From NCBI GenBank assembly GCA_902540275.1, contig CACBMB010000003.1:62001-126000 (forward strand): 64,000 nucleotides of DNA, given 5' to 3'. Of the stretch, positions 18,457 through 28,228 are shown piece after piece (within the stretch, counting starts at the first letter, position 1; every line of letters begins with the position of its first letter). A program made the position numbers and the translations under genes. Source of the DNA: an uncultured Pelagibacteraceae bacterium (GTDB taxonomy: Bacteria; Pseudomonadota; Alphaproteobacteria; Pelagibacterales; Pelagibacteraceae). A model generated the notes under the pieces. It searched no databases. It saw only the letters and a program-made list of their open reading frames with translations, and was not told the origin of the DNA.

Positions 18457-19915
18457 AATAATCCTCTATCAATTGATTCAATAATCTTACACCATAACCC
18501 GTAGCTCCCCCCGAATTAAGAGCTCCACCGTATTTTGAAAATGCCATACCTGCAATATCTAAATGTACCCAAGGTGTTTTATTTAAAATAAATCTTTGTA
18601 AGAATTGTGCGGCTGTAGTTGAACCAGCACCACCAACATAATTTATATTTTGCATATCTGCATTTTTTGAATTCATTAACTTATCGTAATTTTTATGTAA
18701 TGGCATTCTCCATACTTTTTCATCAACCTTTTCTCCTGAGCTAAAAAGTTGTTTAGAAAGTTTGTCGTTATTCGAAAAAAGTCCAGCATATTCTGAACCT
18801 AAAGAAACAATAATTGCTCCTGTTAAAGTTGCTAAATCTATAATGAAATTTGGTTTATATTTTTTCTCAGTAAAAGTTAAAGCATCTGCTAAAACTAATC
18901 TTCCTTCTGCATCTGTATTTAATACCTCTATAGTTTTTCCACTATAAGATTTTACAATATCTCCAGGTCTTTGTGCATTACCTCCAGGCATGTTTTCAAC
19001 TAGACCGACTACGCCTACTGCATTGATTTTTGCTTTTCTCAGTGCAAGCGTTTTCATTAAACCAACAACAACTGCTGAACCTGCCATGTCATAAGTCATA
19101 TCTTCCATAAATTTTGCTGGTTTTAAAGAGATACCACCAGTATCAAAACAAACACCCTTACCAACAAATGCTAAAGGTTTAGATTTTGACTTTGCTCCAT
19201 TCCATTCAATAGTAACTAAATATGAGCCTCTAATACTTCCTTGACCAACACCTAACAGAGCATTCATGCCTAGTTTTTTCAATTTTTTTTTATCATAAAC
19301 TGTAACTTTCAAACCATCTTTTCTTAATTGTAAAATTCTTTTTGCATATTCATCAGGATGTAAAATATTTCCTGGTTCAGATACAAGATCCTTAGTTAAT
19401 TTGGTCCCTTCAATTAATGAATGAAACTTTTTGTTTCCATCTAATAACTTTTTATTACTTGAGATTATTAATTCAATATTATTATTTTTTTTTTCACTTT
19501 TATATTTATTAAAAATATAAGACTTTAATTTTAGACCATGTATAAATTCATCAAAAAAATTTTTATTTGTACCAGCAGTATCTTTAATATTTGGCTCGAA
19601 AAAAGTTAATTTTAATTTCAAGTCTGATTTTAAAAAATCATAAAATTTTGCACCAATTTTTTCATTTTCAATAAATTTTTTATTATCTTTTAATTTAATT
19701 AAGAGAATTTTTTGCGTTGAGTTTAAATTAAAAAATAAGAAACTTTTTTTGTCTAAATCATTAAAAGTTCCCATTATTTTATTAATTCGATTTGATTGGT
19801 TGTGAATGGATAACTTTCGCAGACCATTAATCTGGAATTTCTCATTTGTAAAAAGTGCGTAATTCTTAACAGAACTTTCACTTTTGATGCTTTTATGGGT
19901 AATTTTTATTGACAT
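18449..19915 (-). CDS. pepA: Leucyl aminopeptidase (M17 family)
   Basis: Cytosolic two-metal aminopeptidase for peptide turnover; some relatives also bind DNA. 488 residues. The C-terminal catalytic half carries the metal-binding VGKGVCFDTGGISLKPAKFM and the M17 signature NTDAEGRLVLADAL, plus GAIIVSLGSEYAGLFSN. The N-terminal 160 residues are poorly conserved, as usual. Translated divergently from lptF and upstream of ndk. In many alphaproteobacteria pepA sits next to lptF, as seen here. Confidence 0.95.
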   Translation of the reverse strand: MSIKITHKSIKSESSVKNYALFTNEKFQINGLRKLSIHNQSNRINKIMGTFNDLDKKSFLFFNLNSTQKILLIKLKDNKKFIENEKIGAKFYDFLKSDLKLKLTFFEPNIKDTAGTNKNFFDEFIHGLKLKSYIFNKYKSEKKNNNIELIISSNKKLLDGNKKFHSLIEGTKLTKDLVSEPGNILHPDEYAKRILQLRKDGLKVTVYDKKKLKKLGMNALLGVGQGSIRGSYLVTIEWNGAKSKSKPLAFVGKGVCFDTGGISLKPAKFMEDMTYDMAGSAVVVGLMKTLALRKAKINAVGVVGLVENMPGGNAQRPGDIVKSYSGKTIEVLNTDAEGRLVLADALTFTEKKYKPNFIIDLATLTGAIIVSLGSEYAGLFSNNDKLSKQLFSSGEKVDEKVWRMPLHKNYDKLMNSKNADMQNINYVGGAGSTTAAQFLQRFILNKTPWVHLDIAGMAFSKYGGALNSGGATGYGVRLLNQLIEDYYE

Positions 19916-19949
19916 TTTTTATAAATATGTACTTTAGGTTGTATTTAAA

Positions 19950-19978
19950 TTGTAAACTATTAGTTGAAAATATATATG
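19950..19978 (+). promoter_or_regulatory. Possible sigma70-like promoter for the lpt operon
   Basis: TTGTAA (19950-19955), a 17-base spacer and TATATG (19973-19978) precede the preferred lptF start at 19999. In such AT-rich DNA this match could arise by chance; it is the only sensible candidate in the pepA/lptF divergent gap. Confidence 0.35.
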
Positions 19979-19998
19979 TATTATTTTGCGAAAATTCA

Positions 19999-21141
19999 AT
20001 GGAAAAAATAATTTTTAAAAAATTTATAAAAGATATAAGCCTATTTTTTTTCATATTGATCATATCAGTAGCTATTATTGTATGGATAATACAAGCTGTT
20101 AATTTTCTTGATCTAATTTCTGAGGATGGTCATAGTTTAAAAGTATATTTTTCATATACTCTTTTCTCTTTACCAAAGATTATAAGTAAAATTTTACCAT
20201 TCATGTTTATGATATCTTTATTTTATATAATTATAAATTATGAGATGAATAATGAACTTATAATTTATTGGATCAATGGCATAACAAAATTAAATTTTAT
20301 AAATGTTTTAATAAAAATTTCAATTATATATTTTTTAATACAATTAATTCTAACAACTTTAATTGTTCCGTATACTTTGGATAAAGGAAGATCCTTTTTT
20401 AGAACATCAAATGTAGATTTATTTACGTCAATAATAAAACAAAAAAAATTTAATGACTCGGTTCAAGACCTTACGATATTTGTAGATAGAAAAAATGAAA
20501 ATTTTTTAGAAAATATTATAATTAAAGAAAAAATAAGTAATACAAATAATCAAATAATAGTAGCTCAAAGTGGTGAGGTCATTAGTGATGAGAATGATAT
20601 AAAAAGAATAATGTTAAATAATGGTAAAATTATAAATACTGAAGGAAATAATCAAAGTATTATTGATTTTTCAAAATTTAATCTCGATTTAAGTAAATTC
20701 AACACTAGCACAATTACACACCCAAAAACTCAAGAGATGAGTACTCAAAATTTATTACAATGCATGAAAGAAATTAATAACACTAAAAAAATAAACCATA
20801 CAATAAAAGAAAAATTTTTTTTCACAGGGTGTGATGTAAAGATTGCACCATCAATTTTGGAAGAATTTTTAAAAAGATTTTTTTCGCCACTCTTTATCAT
20901 TTTAATTGGTTTATCCTCATCTTTAATAATTACTTCAAGTAAAGATCAAAATTCTTATAAGGTAAAAAATTCTTTTAAATTTATTTTTGGAATTTTTCTA
21001 ATTATTATTTCAGAAATATCATTAACATATTCTGGAATCAATATTCAAAATGTTATGTTTTATTTTTTAATACCTATATTTTTTTTTAGTATCATTTATT
21101 TTTATTTATTTTTTAATTATAAAATATTGAGGAGAAGCTAA
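19999..21141 (+). CDS. lptF: LPS export permease LptF
   Basis: Inner-membrane component of the LptB2FG transporter that extracts lipopolysaccharide toward the outer membrane. The open frame extends back to 19909, but I choose the ATG at 19999 (MEKIIFKKFIKDISLFFF) because it begins directly before the first membrane helix and does not overlap the divergent pepA. Layout: three N-terminal membrane helices, a soluble periplasmic region (about residues 100-270 of this form), then three C-terminal helices. The phrase VPYTLDKGRSFFRTSN is family-typical. The next gene starts one base after the stop. Confidence 0.9.
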   Translation: MEKIIFKKFIKDISLFFFILIISVAIIVWIIQAVNFLDLISEDGHSLKVYFSYTLFSLPKIISKILPFMFMISLFYIIINYEMNNELIIYWINGITKLNFINVLIKISIIYFLIQLILTTLIVPYTLDKGRSFFRTSNVDLFTSIIKQKKFNDSVQDLTIFVDRKNENFLENIIIKEKISNTNNQIIVAQSGEVISDENDIKRIMLNNGKIINTEGNNQSIIDFSKFNLDLSKFNTSTITHPKTQEMSTQNLLQCMKEINNTKKINHTIKEKFFFTGCDVKIAPSILEEFLKRFFSPLFIILIGLSSSLIITSSKDQNSYKVKNSFKFIFGIFLIIISEISLTYSGINIQNVMFYFLIPIFFFSIIYFYLFFNYKILRRS

Positions 21142-21142
21142 A

Positions 21143-22225
21143 TTGATAATAAGTATTCATAAACTTTTTCTTTTAAAAAAATTTATAAAAAAAATTTTTT
21201 TAGTTTCAATCGTATTTTTTATACTTGTAATGATTATTAATCTTATTGAAGAAGCGAATTTCCTTAAAGAGTCTGAAACAAGTTTTTTAACCCCAATATT
21301 ATTAACAACTTTAAATGCTCCTTCACTATTATATGAAATGTTTCCATTTATTTTTCTTATTTCTACACAATTCTTTTTTATTGAAATTTTTGAAAATAAA
21401 GAAATATATACTTTAAGACAGTTTGGAGTTGATAATTTTTCACTATTAAAATTTCTTTCGTTAAGTTCTTTTTTATTGGGATTTATAATCATAATCATAT
21501 TTTATAATTTTTCTTCTATTCTTAAAAATGAATATCTTAAAATAAAAAATAATTATGCAGGTGACAAAAAATATTTGGCAGTAATTACTAAAAATGGTAT
21601 TTGGATTAAAGATAATTCAGACAATGGTATCATAATAATTAACTCTGATAAAATTGATGGTGAATTTTTAATAAATTCCTCGATTACTAAATTTGATAAA
21701 AATTTTAAAATTCAAGAAAATATAATTTCAAAGAAAATCAATATAAGAAATTTTGAGTGGGTGCTTTATGATGTAATTGTTACTGACTTGAAAAACGTTT
21801 CAAAAAAACTGGATAAAATCACTTTAAAAAGTAATTTTGATCTTGAAAGAATAAATAACCTTTTTTCAGATTTATCATCTTTAACTTATTTTGAATTACT
21901 TAAACTAGAAAAAGATTATGATGCTATTGGTTATTCTGTTGATGAAATTAACATTCAAAAGCATAAATTTTACTCTCTACCTATTTTGTTATCCGTTATG
22001 ACTATAATTGCAACAATTATCATGTTTCATAATAAATTTAAAAAAAATCTAATGCTAAATTTATTTATAGGAATTTTTTTTTCAGTTTCTATTTATTATT
22101 TAAGTCATTTTTCAAGTTTATTAGGAGAAAATGGGAAATTACCATTAATTTTATCTATATGGTTTCCAATTATAATATTAACAAGTTTATCGTTTATTGG
22201 AGTTATCAGACTAAATGAAAAATAA
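21143..22225 (+). CDS. lptG: LPS export permease LptG
   Basis: Partner of LptF in the LptB2FG transporter. 360 residues with a TTG start at 21143 preceded by GAGGAG at proper distance (21129-21134), which decides the start. Same layout as LptF: N-terminal helices (residues 14-35, 45-75, 95-120), a periplasmic beta domain, and three C-terminal helices (about 275-355). EEANFLKESETSF and ENKEIYTLRQFGVDNFSLLK match the conserved LptG N-terminal region. Overlaps lptD by 11 bases. Confidence 0.9.
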   Translation: MIISIHKLFLLKKFIKKIFLVSIVFFILVMIINLIEEANFLKESETSFLTPILLTTLNAPSLLYEMFPFIFLISTQFFFIEIFENKEIYTLRQFGVDNFSLLKFLSLSSFLLGFIIIIIFYNFSSILKNEYLKIKNNYAGDKKYLAVITKNGIWIKDNSDNGIIIINSDKIDGEFLINSSITKFDKNFKIQENIISKKINIRNFEWVLYDVIVTDLKNVSKKLDKITLKSNFDLERINNLFSDLSSLTYFELLKLEKDYDAIGYSVDEINIQKHKFYSLPILLSVMTIIATIIMFHNKFKKNLMLNLFIGIFFSVSIYYLSHFSSLLGENGKLPLILSIWFPIIILTSLSFIGVIRLNEK

Positions 22226-24623
22226 CATTAAAATATTTGATCAAATTATATTCTTTATCATTACTTTAATATTTTTATCTTCTCCTTCTATGTCAAAAGA
22301 AATTAATTTCAAAGCTAACGAAATATTAACCTATGAGGAAGGAAAGGTAGTTGTTGGTAAAAAAAATGCTGAAGCAGTAATCGATGGTGAATTGGAAATT
22401 TATGCAGATAAAGTGACATACAATAAAAAAAATGAAACTTTAATAGCTGAAGGAAATGTTTTAGTGTTTGATCTGGTAAACAATATTAAGATAAATTCTG
22501 ACAAGATAAATTATAATAAAATCAATAATCATTTTTTTTCAAACAATAAAACACTCTTTAATGTGGAAAATGACTATAAGATAGAGTCTAGTGATGTTAA
22601 TTATAGAATTAATGAGGCAGAAATCTTTTCTAATAAAAAAACTATTGTAAAGGATAAAATTGGAAATAAGATAAATTTACTTTCTTTCAAATATTTTAAT
22701 AAAACCAAAACTTTGAATGGGAAAGAAATTGAAATTGAGGATAATGAAAAACATAAATATTTTCTATCTGCTGGAATAGTTCGACTTAAAGAATACGAAC
22801 TTTTAGGTAAAGATATTAAGGTTTTATTAAGAAATGATATTTATGGAAATTCTAAAAATGAGCCAAAGTTAGTTGGTAACTCTGTAAGTTATAAAAAAGA
22901 CAAAACTGTTATTAAAAAAGGAATTTTTACATCATGTGCAGAAAATAACAATTGCCCGCCATGGTCAATTTCTTCAAAAGAAATAATTCATTACAAAAAA
23001 CAAAAAGAAATTCATTATAAACATGCCTGGTTAAGACTTTACAATACTCCAGTTTTTTATTTTCCAAAATTTTTTCACCCAGATCCTTCGGTTGATAGAA
23101 AGTCAGGATTTTTAATTCCTACATTTGGCGATTCTAAAAACCTAGGTGCTTCTGTAAATGTCCCCTACTTTCATGTTATATCTGAAAGTTCAGATTTAAC
23201 TTTCAAACCAAGATTTTTCTCAACTACTGAATATTTGCTTCAGTCAGAATTTAGAAAAGAAACAAAAAATTCATCTCATATTGCTGATTTTAGTCTAAAC
23301 AAAGATAACGATAAAAATGGAAGAAAAACCCATTTTTTCTCCCAATCAAAAATTAATTTAGACACAAATTTTTTTAAAAAAAGTGAAATAAATTTGAAAT
23401 TAGAAAAAGTTTCTAATGATGATTACACAAAATTATATTCACTAGAATCCACGAGCCCAATAATCAAAGATACTAATGTTTTAGAGAATATATTTGAATT
23501 TTCAGGTTCTAGCGACGACTTAGATTTTATTTTGTCATTTGAAAGTTATGAAACAATGAACAAACTCAATAGTGATAAATATGAGTTTATTTATCCAAAT
23601 TACTCACTTAATAAAACAATCAACATTAATAACGATTTAATCGATAATTTGGATTTTATTTCTAGCGGAAATCAAAAGAAATTTTCAACAAATATCTATG
23701 AAGCGATTCAAGTAAATGATCTCATTTTAAGTAGTAATAAATTTATTAATAAATTTGGATTTAACAATCAAATTAAAACAATTTTTAAAAATGTAAATTC
23801 CGATTCAAATAATTCTTCTAAATTGAAAGAAAAAAAACAAAGTGAAATTTTGAGTTTGCTTTCATACGACATAGATTTACCGCTTATAAAAAAGGAAAAT
23901 GATAATCTAAATTTGTTAACTCCCAGATTATCTTTAAGGTATAGTCCTAACGATACTAAAAATCTAAAAGAAGAAGATAGATTGTTGTCTGTAGATAACA
24001 TTTTTAGTTTGGACAGGATTGGTTTTAATGATTCCATTGAAGGTGGAGGATCATTAACTCTTGGTTTAGACTATGAAAGAAAGAACCAAAGTAATGGTCA
24101 CATGTTTAATGCAAAAATTGCTACAGTATTTAGAGATGAGTTGAATGAAAACCTACCATCTTCTAGTACTTTAGGTAAAAAACATTCAGATTTTGTAGGA
24201 GAATTAAGATTTATTCCCAGCCAAAAATTTTTATTCGACTACAATTTTTCTTTAGACAATGATTTAGATCAAGTTAATTTCCATAGTTTAGAGAATTCTT
24301 TTACTGTAAATAATTTTGTGAATACTTTTACTTTTTATGAAGAAAATAACCAAGTAGGAAAAAAAAGTTATTATGAAAATACTTTAAGTTACATGATAGA
24401 TGAAAATAATAGTTTTATTTTTAAGACTAGGGAAAATCAGACTGATAATTTAACAGAGTATTACAATTTAATATATGAATATAAGAATGATTGTTTAACA
24501 GCATCAATAACGTATAATAAAGATTACTATTCAAGTGGAAACATTAAACCAAATGAAGAATTATTTTTTAATATAACTTTAATACCTCTTGGCTCAACAA
24601 AAACAGATAGCATTTTAGAATAA
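22215..24623 (+). CDS. lptD: LPS-assembly protein LptD
   Basis: Outer-membrane barrel that inserts LPS into the outer leaflet. 802 residues: signal peptide (about 1-27, ending SPSMSKE), an OstA/LptA-like beta-jellyroll (about 30-220) with VTYNKKNETLIAEGNVLVFD, then a barrel starting with the family phrase CPPWSISSKEIIHYKKQKEIHYKHAWLRLYNTPVFYFPKFFHPDPSVDRKSGFLIPTF (only its beginning, CPPWSI, and the core LPVFYFPKFFHPDP-like block are diagnostic). Third gene of the lpt operon; a SurA-like chaperone gene follows immediately, matching the known need of LptD for periplasmic folding help. Confidence 0.93.
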   Translation: MKNNIKIFDQIIFFIITLIFLSSPSMSKEINFKANEILTYEEGKVVVGKKNAEAVIDGELEIYADKVTYNKKNETLIAEGNVLVFDLVNNIKINSDKINYNKINNHFFSNNKTLFNVENDYKIESSDVNYRINEAEIFSNKKTIVKDKIGNKINLLSFKYFNKTKTLNGKEIEIEDNEKHKYFLSAGIVRLKEYELLGKDIKVLLRNDIYGNSKNEPKLVGNSVSYKKDKTVIKKGIFTSCAENNNCPPWSISSKEIIHYKKQKEIHYKHAWLRLYNTPVFYFPKFFHPDPSVDRKSGFLIPTFGDSKNLGASVNVPYFHVISESSDLTFKPRFFSTTEYLLQSEFRKETKNSSHIADFSLNKDNDKNGRKTHFFSQSKINLDTNFFKKSEINLKLEKVSNDDYTKLYSLESTSPIIKDTNVLENIFEFSGSSDDLDFILSFESYETMNKLNSDKYEFIYPNYSLNKTININNDLIDNLDFISSGNQKKFSTNIYEAIQVNDLILSSNKFINKFGFNNQIKTIFKNVNSDSNNSSKLKEKKQSEILSLLSYDIDLPLIKKENDNLNLLTPRLSLRYSPNDTKNLKEEDRLLSVDNIFSLDRIGFNDSIEGGGSLTLGLDYERKNQSNGHMFNAKIATVFRDELNENLPSSSTLGKKHSDFVGELRFIPSQKFLFDYNFSLDNDLDQVNFHSLENSFTVNNFVNTFTFYEENNQVGKKSYYENTLSYMIDENNSFIFKTRENQTDNLTEYYNLIYEYKNDCLTASITYNKDYYSSGNIKPNEELFFNITLIPLGSTKTDSILE

Positions 24624-24628
24624 AAAAA

Positions 24629-25570
24629 ATGATTTTTTATAAAAAAATTTTTTGTATTCTTGCTTTATTTATTATTAACAATCTTATAATTTGCACAAAT
24701 GTTTATTCATCTGAAGTTAAGATAGTGATGAAAATTAATAATGAAATCATTACAAACATTGATGTAGAAAATGAGTATAAATACTTGATTGCGTTAAATA
24801 AATCTTTAAATAATTTAAATAAAGAAACTGTTTTAGAGCTTGCAAAAAACTCCTTAGAAAAAGAGATTATTAAAAGGATAGAACTAGAAAAAATTTATGA
24901 GTTAAATAAAAAAAATGACACAGTTAACTTGATGATCTTAAACATATATGAAGATTTAGGTTTAAATTCTGAAGAAGAATTTAAAAATTATTTAAAAAAT
25001 TTTGGATTAAAATTTAAAGAGGTTTATAAAAAAATCGAAATTGAAACTGTCTGGAATCAAATGATATACGCAAAATATAAAGAAAAAGTAATAATTAATG
25101 AGGAAATTTTAAAAGAACAAATCTTACAATATAAAAAAGAAGATAGAGAATTTTTATTTTTATATGAACTAGTTTTTGATTTTAAAAATAAAGATGAGAT
25201 TAATGAAAAATATGATGAAATTTTAAAAAGTATAAAAGTTATAGGTTTTGAAGAAACAGTAGTCAAATATAGTATTGCAAATACGAAAATGAAATCTGGT
25301 TTAGTAGGCTGGGTAGATATAAATACTTTAAATAAAAAAATAAAGAATGAGGTTATAAATTTAGATATTGGGGAAATTTCAAATCCAATATCTTTACCTT
25401 CTGGAATATTATTATTAAAGGTAAATGATAAAAAAACTGAAAAAATAGAAATTAATGTTGATAAAGAATTGGAAAAATTAATTGAAAATGAATTAACAAG
25501 TCAGCTAAATAATTATTCATCCATATTTTTTAATAAAATTAAAAGTAATCAAATTATAAATGAATATTAA
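24629..25570 (+). CDS. surA: SurA-like periplasmic chaperone / parvulin
   Basis: Periplasmic folding factor for outer-membrane proteins. 313 residues with a signal peptide (about 1-27), a SurA N-terminal chaperone domain (KINNEIITNIDVENEYKYL, a common SurA opening) and one parvulin-like domain (about 170-275) with KSGLVGWVDINTLNKKI and LDIGEISNPISLPSGILLLKV. Only one of the two parvulin domains of E. coli SurA is present. Position directly after lptD is the conserved alphaproteobacterial arrangement. Overlaps pdxA by 11 bases. Confidence 0.85.
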   Translation: MIFYKKIFCILALFIINNLIICTNVYSSEVKIVMKINNEIITNIDVENEYKYLIALNKSLNNLNKETVLELAKNSLEKEIIKRIELEKIYELNKKNDTVNLMILNIYEDLGLNSEEEFKNYLKNFGLKFKEVYKKIEIETVWNQMIYAKYKEKVIINEEILKEQILQYKKEDREFLFLYELVFDFKNKDEINEKYDEILKSIKVIGFEETVVKYSIANTKMKSGLVGWVDINTLNKKIKNEVINLDIGEISNPISLPSGILLLKVNDKKTEKIEINVDKELEKLIENELTSQLNNYSSIFFNKIKSNQIINEY

Positions 25571-26522
25571 ACCAATTTTAATAGTTGCTGGAGAACCTTT
25601 CAGTGTATTTTCTGAAATACTTTTTAAAGCTTTTAAAAAAAATAAATTTAAAAAACCAATTATAATTATTGGTTCATACGATCTCTTAAATAATCAAATG
25701 AGATTTTTGAAATATAGAATTCAATTTAATATAATAAACAAAAATTTTAATTTTAAGAGTCTAAAAAAAAATAAATTAAATTTAATTGATATAAAATTTA
25801 GTTATAAGAAAATTTTTGAAAATATTACATCTAGCTCAAATTCTTATAATTACGAATGTTTTGCAACAGCTTTAAAATTACTAAAAACAAAAAAATTCTC
25901 TGGACTTATCAATGGCCCAATATCAAAAAAACACTTTTTGAAAGGCAAATATTTGGGGATAACAGAATTTTTGGCACAAAAAACTAATTCTAAAAATTTT
26001 GTAATGTTAATTTTTAACAAAAAATTAGCAGTAAGTCCTATTTCAACCCATATTCCTTTAAAAAATGTTTACAAAACAATATCTACAAAAAAAATTGTAA
26101 ATCATGTCCAAATAATTAAAAAATTTTATAAAAAATACTTAAAAAAAAATCCCAAAGTAGCAATAACCGGCCTTAACCCACATTGTGAGAGTAACTTCAA
26201 AATAAGTGAGGAGGATAAGATAATTATACCGTCATTGAAAATTTTGAAAAAAAAATATTCAAATGTAAGTGGTCCTTATCCTGCGGATAGTTTATTTATG
26301 AAAAATAATATAAAAAAATTTGACGTTATTATTGGTATGTATCATGACCAAGTATTAACACCTATTAAAACTATTTATAACTTTGATGCAATAAATATTA
26401 CTTTAGGTTTGCCATTTATAAGAATTTCCCCAGACCATGGAACAAACCATAATATGATTGGTAAAAATAAATCTAATCCCCAAAGTTTAATCTCTGCAAT
26501 AAAATTTTTAGATAATAAGTGA
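25560..26522 (+). CDS. pdxA: 4-hydroxythreonine-4-phosphate dehydrogenase
   Basis: Oxidises 4-phosphohydroxythreonine in pyridoxal phosphate synthesis. 320 residues. Motifs: LIVAGEPFSVFSEI-like opening (the usual GDPxGIGPE is degenerate here), LINGPISKKHFLKGKYLGITEFLA, metal-binding THIPLKNV, MYHDQVLTPIKT and RISPDHGTNHNMIGK with the conserved histidines. The degenerate N-terminal motif is an oddity worth noting, though the metal site is intact. Overlaps rsmA by four bases (GTGA). Confidence 0.9.
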   Translation: MNIKPILIVAGEPFSVFSEILFKAFKKNKFKKPIIIIGSYDLLNNQMRFLKYRIQFNIINKNFNFKSLKKNKLNLIDIKFSYKKIFENITSSSNSYNYECFATALKLLKTKKFSGLINGPISKKHFLKGKYLGITEFLAQKTNSKNFVMLIFNKKLAVSPISTHIPLKNVYKTISTKKIVNHVQIIKKFYKKYLKKNPKVAITGLNPHCESNFKISEEDKIIIPSLKILKKKYSNVSGPYPADSLFMKNNIKKFDVIIGMYHDQVLTPIKTIYNFDAINITLGLPFIRISPDHGTNHNMIGKNKSNPQSLISAIKFLDNK

Positions 26523-27310
26523 AAATTCAACACAAAAAAAGTTTAGGACAAAATTTTTTAATTGATAAAAATATTATCAATTTAATTTCAAATCTTGAAG
26601 AAATTAAAGATAAAGCAATTCTTGAGGTGGGTCCTGGAACTGGAAATTTAACAACAAATTTATTAAAAAAAAAACCAAAAAAATTTTTTGTAATTGAAAA
26701 AGATAATAACCTAGTATCATTGTTAAAAAAAAACTTTAGTAAAGAAATTATAATTATAAATGATGATATTTTAAAAATAGAAGAGAATAAACTTTGTAAT
26801 GATAAATTAATAGTATTTGGCAATTTACCATATAATATTTCTACTGAAATTTTATGTAAATGGATTTTAAATTTAGATAATAACAAAATATGGTTTAGTA
26901 GTTTAATTTTGATGTTTCAAAAAGAAGTAGCAGATAGAATTATCTCAAAATATAACGATAAAAATTATGGTAGATTATCAGTTATTTCAAACTGGAAACT
27001 AAATATTAAAAAAATAATTGATATTAATCCAAACAGTTTTTATCCAAAACCAAAAATAGAGAGTACTCTATTATTTTTTTCTCCAAAGAAAAATTTTTTT
27101 AAACTTAAAAATTCAAGAAATTTAGAAAAGATAACAAGAATTTTTTTTAGACATAGAAGAAAAATGTTAAAAAAACCTTTCAATCAATTATTTAAGGGAG
27201 ACGCCAAAATTTTAGATAAATTAAATATTAATCTAAATCTAAGGCCTCAAAATATTGATTGTGAAACATACTATAATTTAACACGTGAATATGAAAATTT
27301 AAGAAGTTAA
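26519..27310 (+). CDS. rsmA: 16S rRNA dimethyladenosine transferase
   Basis: Dimethylates two adjacent adenines near the 3' end of 16S rRNA (KsgA). 263 residues starting with GTG at 26519. Opening [18 protein letters not shown] motif [15 protein letters not shown], catalytic NLPYNIS, and [12 protein letters not shown]; the C-terminal helical domain has [14 protein letters not shown]. Last gene of the lpt operon; its end overlaps gmk by 12 bases in convergent orientation, the largest such overlap in the window. Confidence 0.97.
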   Translation: MKIQHKKSLGQNFLIDKNIINLISNLEEIKDKAILEVGPGTGNLTTNLLKKKPKKFFVIEKDNNLVSLLKKNFSKEIIIINDDILKIEENKLCNDKLIVFGNLPYNISTEILCKWILNLDNNKIWFSSLILMFQKEVADRIISKYNDKNYGRLSVISNWKLNIKKIIDINPNSFYPKPKIESTLLFFSPKKNFFKLKNSRNLEKITRIFFRHRRKMLKKPFNQLFKGDAKILDKLNINLNLRPQNIDCETYYNLTREYENLRS

Positions 27311-27931
27311 TTTTTCAACATGCTTTCTAATATAATTGGAGTCGTAATCTTTAGATCCATTATTCATTTCAGCTTTAATCAGATTAAAAATTTTAGTATA
27401 ACACCTCTCCAAATCATCATTTATCACAACATAATCATAATTAATCCAGTGCAACACATCTCGGCTAAATTGCCTCATTCGTTCCTCTACAATTAATTTG
27501 TCTTTCATTTCTCTATTTGAAAGTCTCTCAAATAAAATTTTTTTACTTGGTGGCAAAATAAAAAAAGTAATTAATTTATAATCCAACTTTTTATTTTTAA
27601 TCTGATCAGCACCTTGCCAATCAATATCGAATAGAACATTTTTACCTTTATTCAAATTATCTATTACAGGGGTCCTGGTTGTGCCATAAAAATTATTAAA
27701 AACTTTTGCATACTCTAAAAATTCTTCATTACTAATCAATCTTTTAAATTTTTCTTCAGTAACAAAATAATAATCTTTATTTGGTTTTTCGTTTGTTCTG
27801 GGTTGTCTTGTTGTGTGGGAAATTGAAATTTCAAAATTTTTTAGTTTTGAAAGTAAACTTACTAAAGTAGTTTTACCTGCTCCAGAAGGAGAAGATAAAA
27901 TAATCATTACCCCATCATTATTTATGGGCAT
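27299..27931 (-). CDS. gmk: Guanylate kinase
   Basis: Phosphorylates GMP to GDP. 210 residues with P-loop [15 protein letters not shown]-binding [21 protein letters not shown] and [24 protein letters not shown], and a lid with RMKDKL-like [14 protein letters not shown]. The frame starts at 27931 with [17 protein letters not shown]; the internal ATG (MIILSS, eight residues on) is an alternative. It directly follows acpP with eight bases between. In many alphaproteobacteria fabF and mltG lie between these two genes; they are absent here. Confidence 0.96.
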   Translation of the reverse strand: MPINNDGVMIILSSPSGAGKTTLVSLLSKLKNFEISISHTTRQPRTNEKPNKDYYFVTEEKFKRLISNEEFLEYAKVFNNFYGTTRTPVIDNLNKGKNVLFDIDWQGADQIKNKKLDYKLITFFILPPSKKILFERLSNREMKDKLIVEERMRQFSRDVLHWINYDYVVINDDLERCYTKIFNLIKAEMNNGSKDYDSNYIRKHVEKLTS

Positions 27932-27939
27932 GAAAATAA

Positions 27940-28179
27940 TTAGTTAGCTTTTCCTTCTATAAATTTAACAGCATCACCCACTGTTAAAATTTTTTCAGCT
28001 TCACTGTCCGAAATCTCTGAGCCAAACTCTTCCTCAAAAGCCATAACTAATTCAACAGTATCTAAACTGTCAGCACCTAGATCGTCAATAAAACTTGACT
28101 CTTCTGTAACTTTAGATTCATCAATACCTAAGTGATCAGCTACTATTTTCTTAACTTTACTTGAAACATCTTCTGACAT
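27940..28179 (-). CDS. acpP: Acyl carrier protein
   Basis: 79-residue acidic carrier of growing acyl chains. The phosphopantetheine attachment site is Ser38 in [20 protein letters not shown]. Length, acidity and helix pattern are standard. It follows fabG with a 49-base gap that contains a run suitable for its own ribosome site (AAAGGATCG on the minus strand). Part of the fabD-fabG-acpP cluster. Confidence 0.98.
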   Translation of the reverse strand: MSEDVSSKVKKIVADHLGIDESKVTEESSFIDDLGADSLDTVELVMAFEEEFGSEISDSEAEKILTVGDAVKFIEGKAN

Positions 28180-28228
28180 ATCGATCCTTTATTGTTTTAA
28201 ATTCTTAATAGTTTAAAAACTTGTTTTG

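Noticed and set aside
23768..24037. Minus-strand frame inside lptD
   Set aside because: Low-complexity Ser/Leu/Phe antisense translation of a beta-barrel region; no support.
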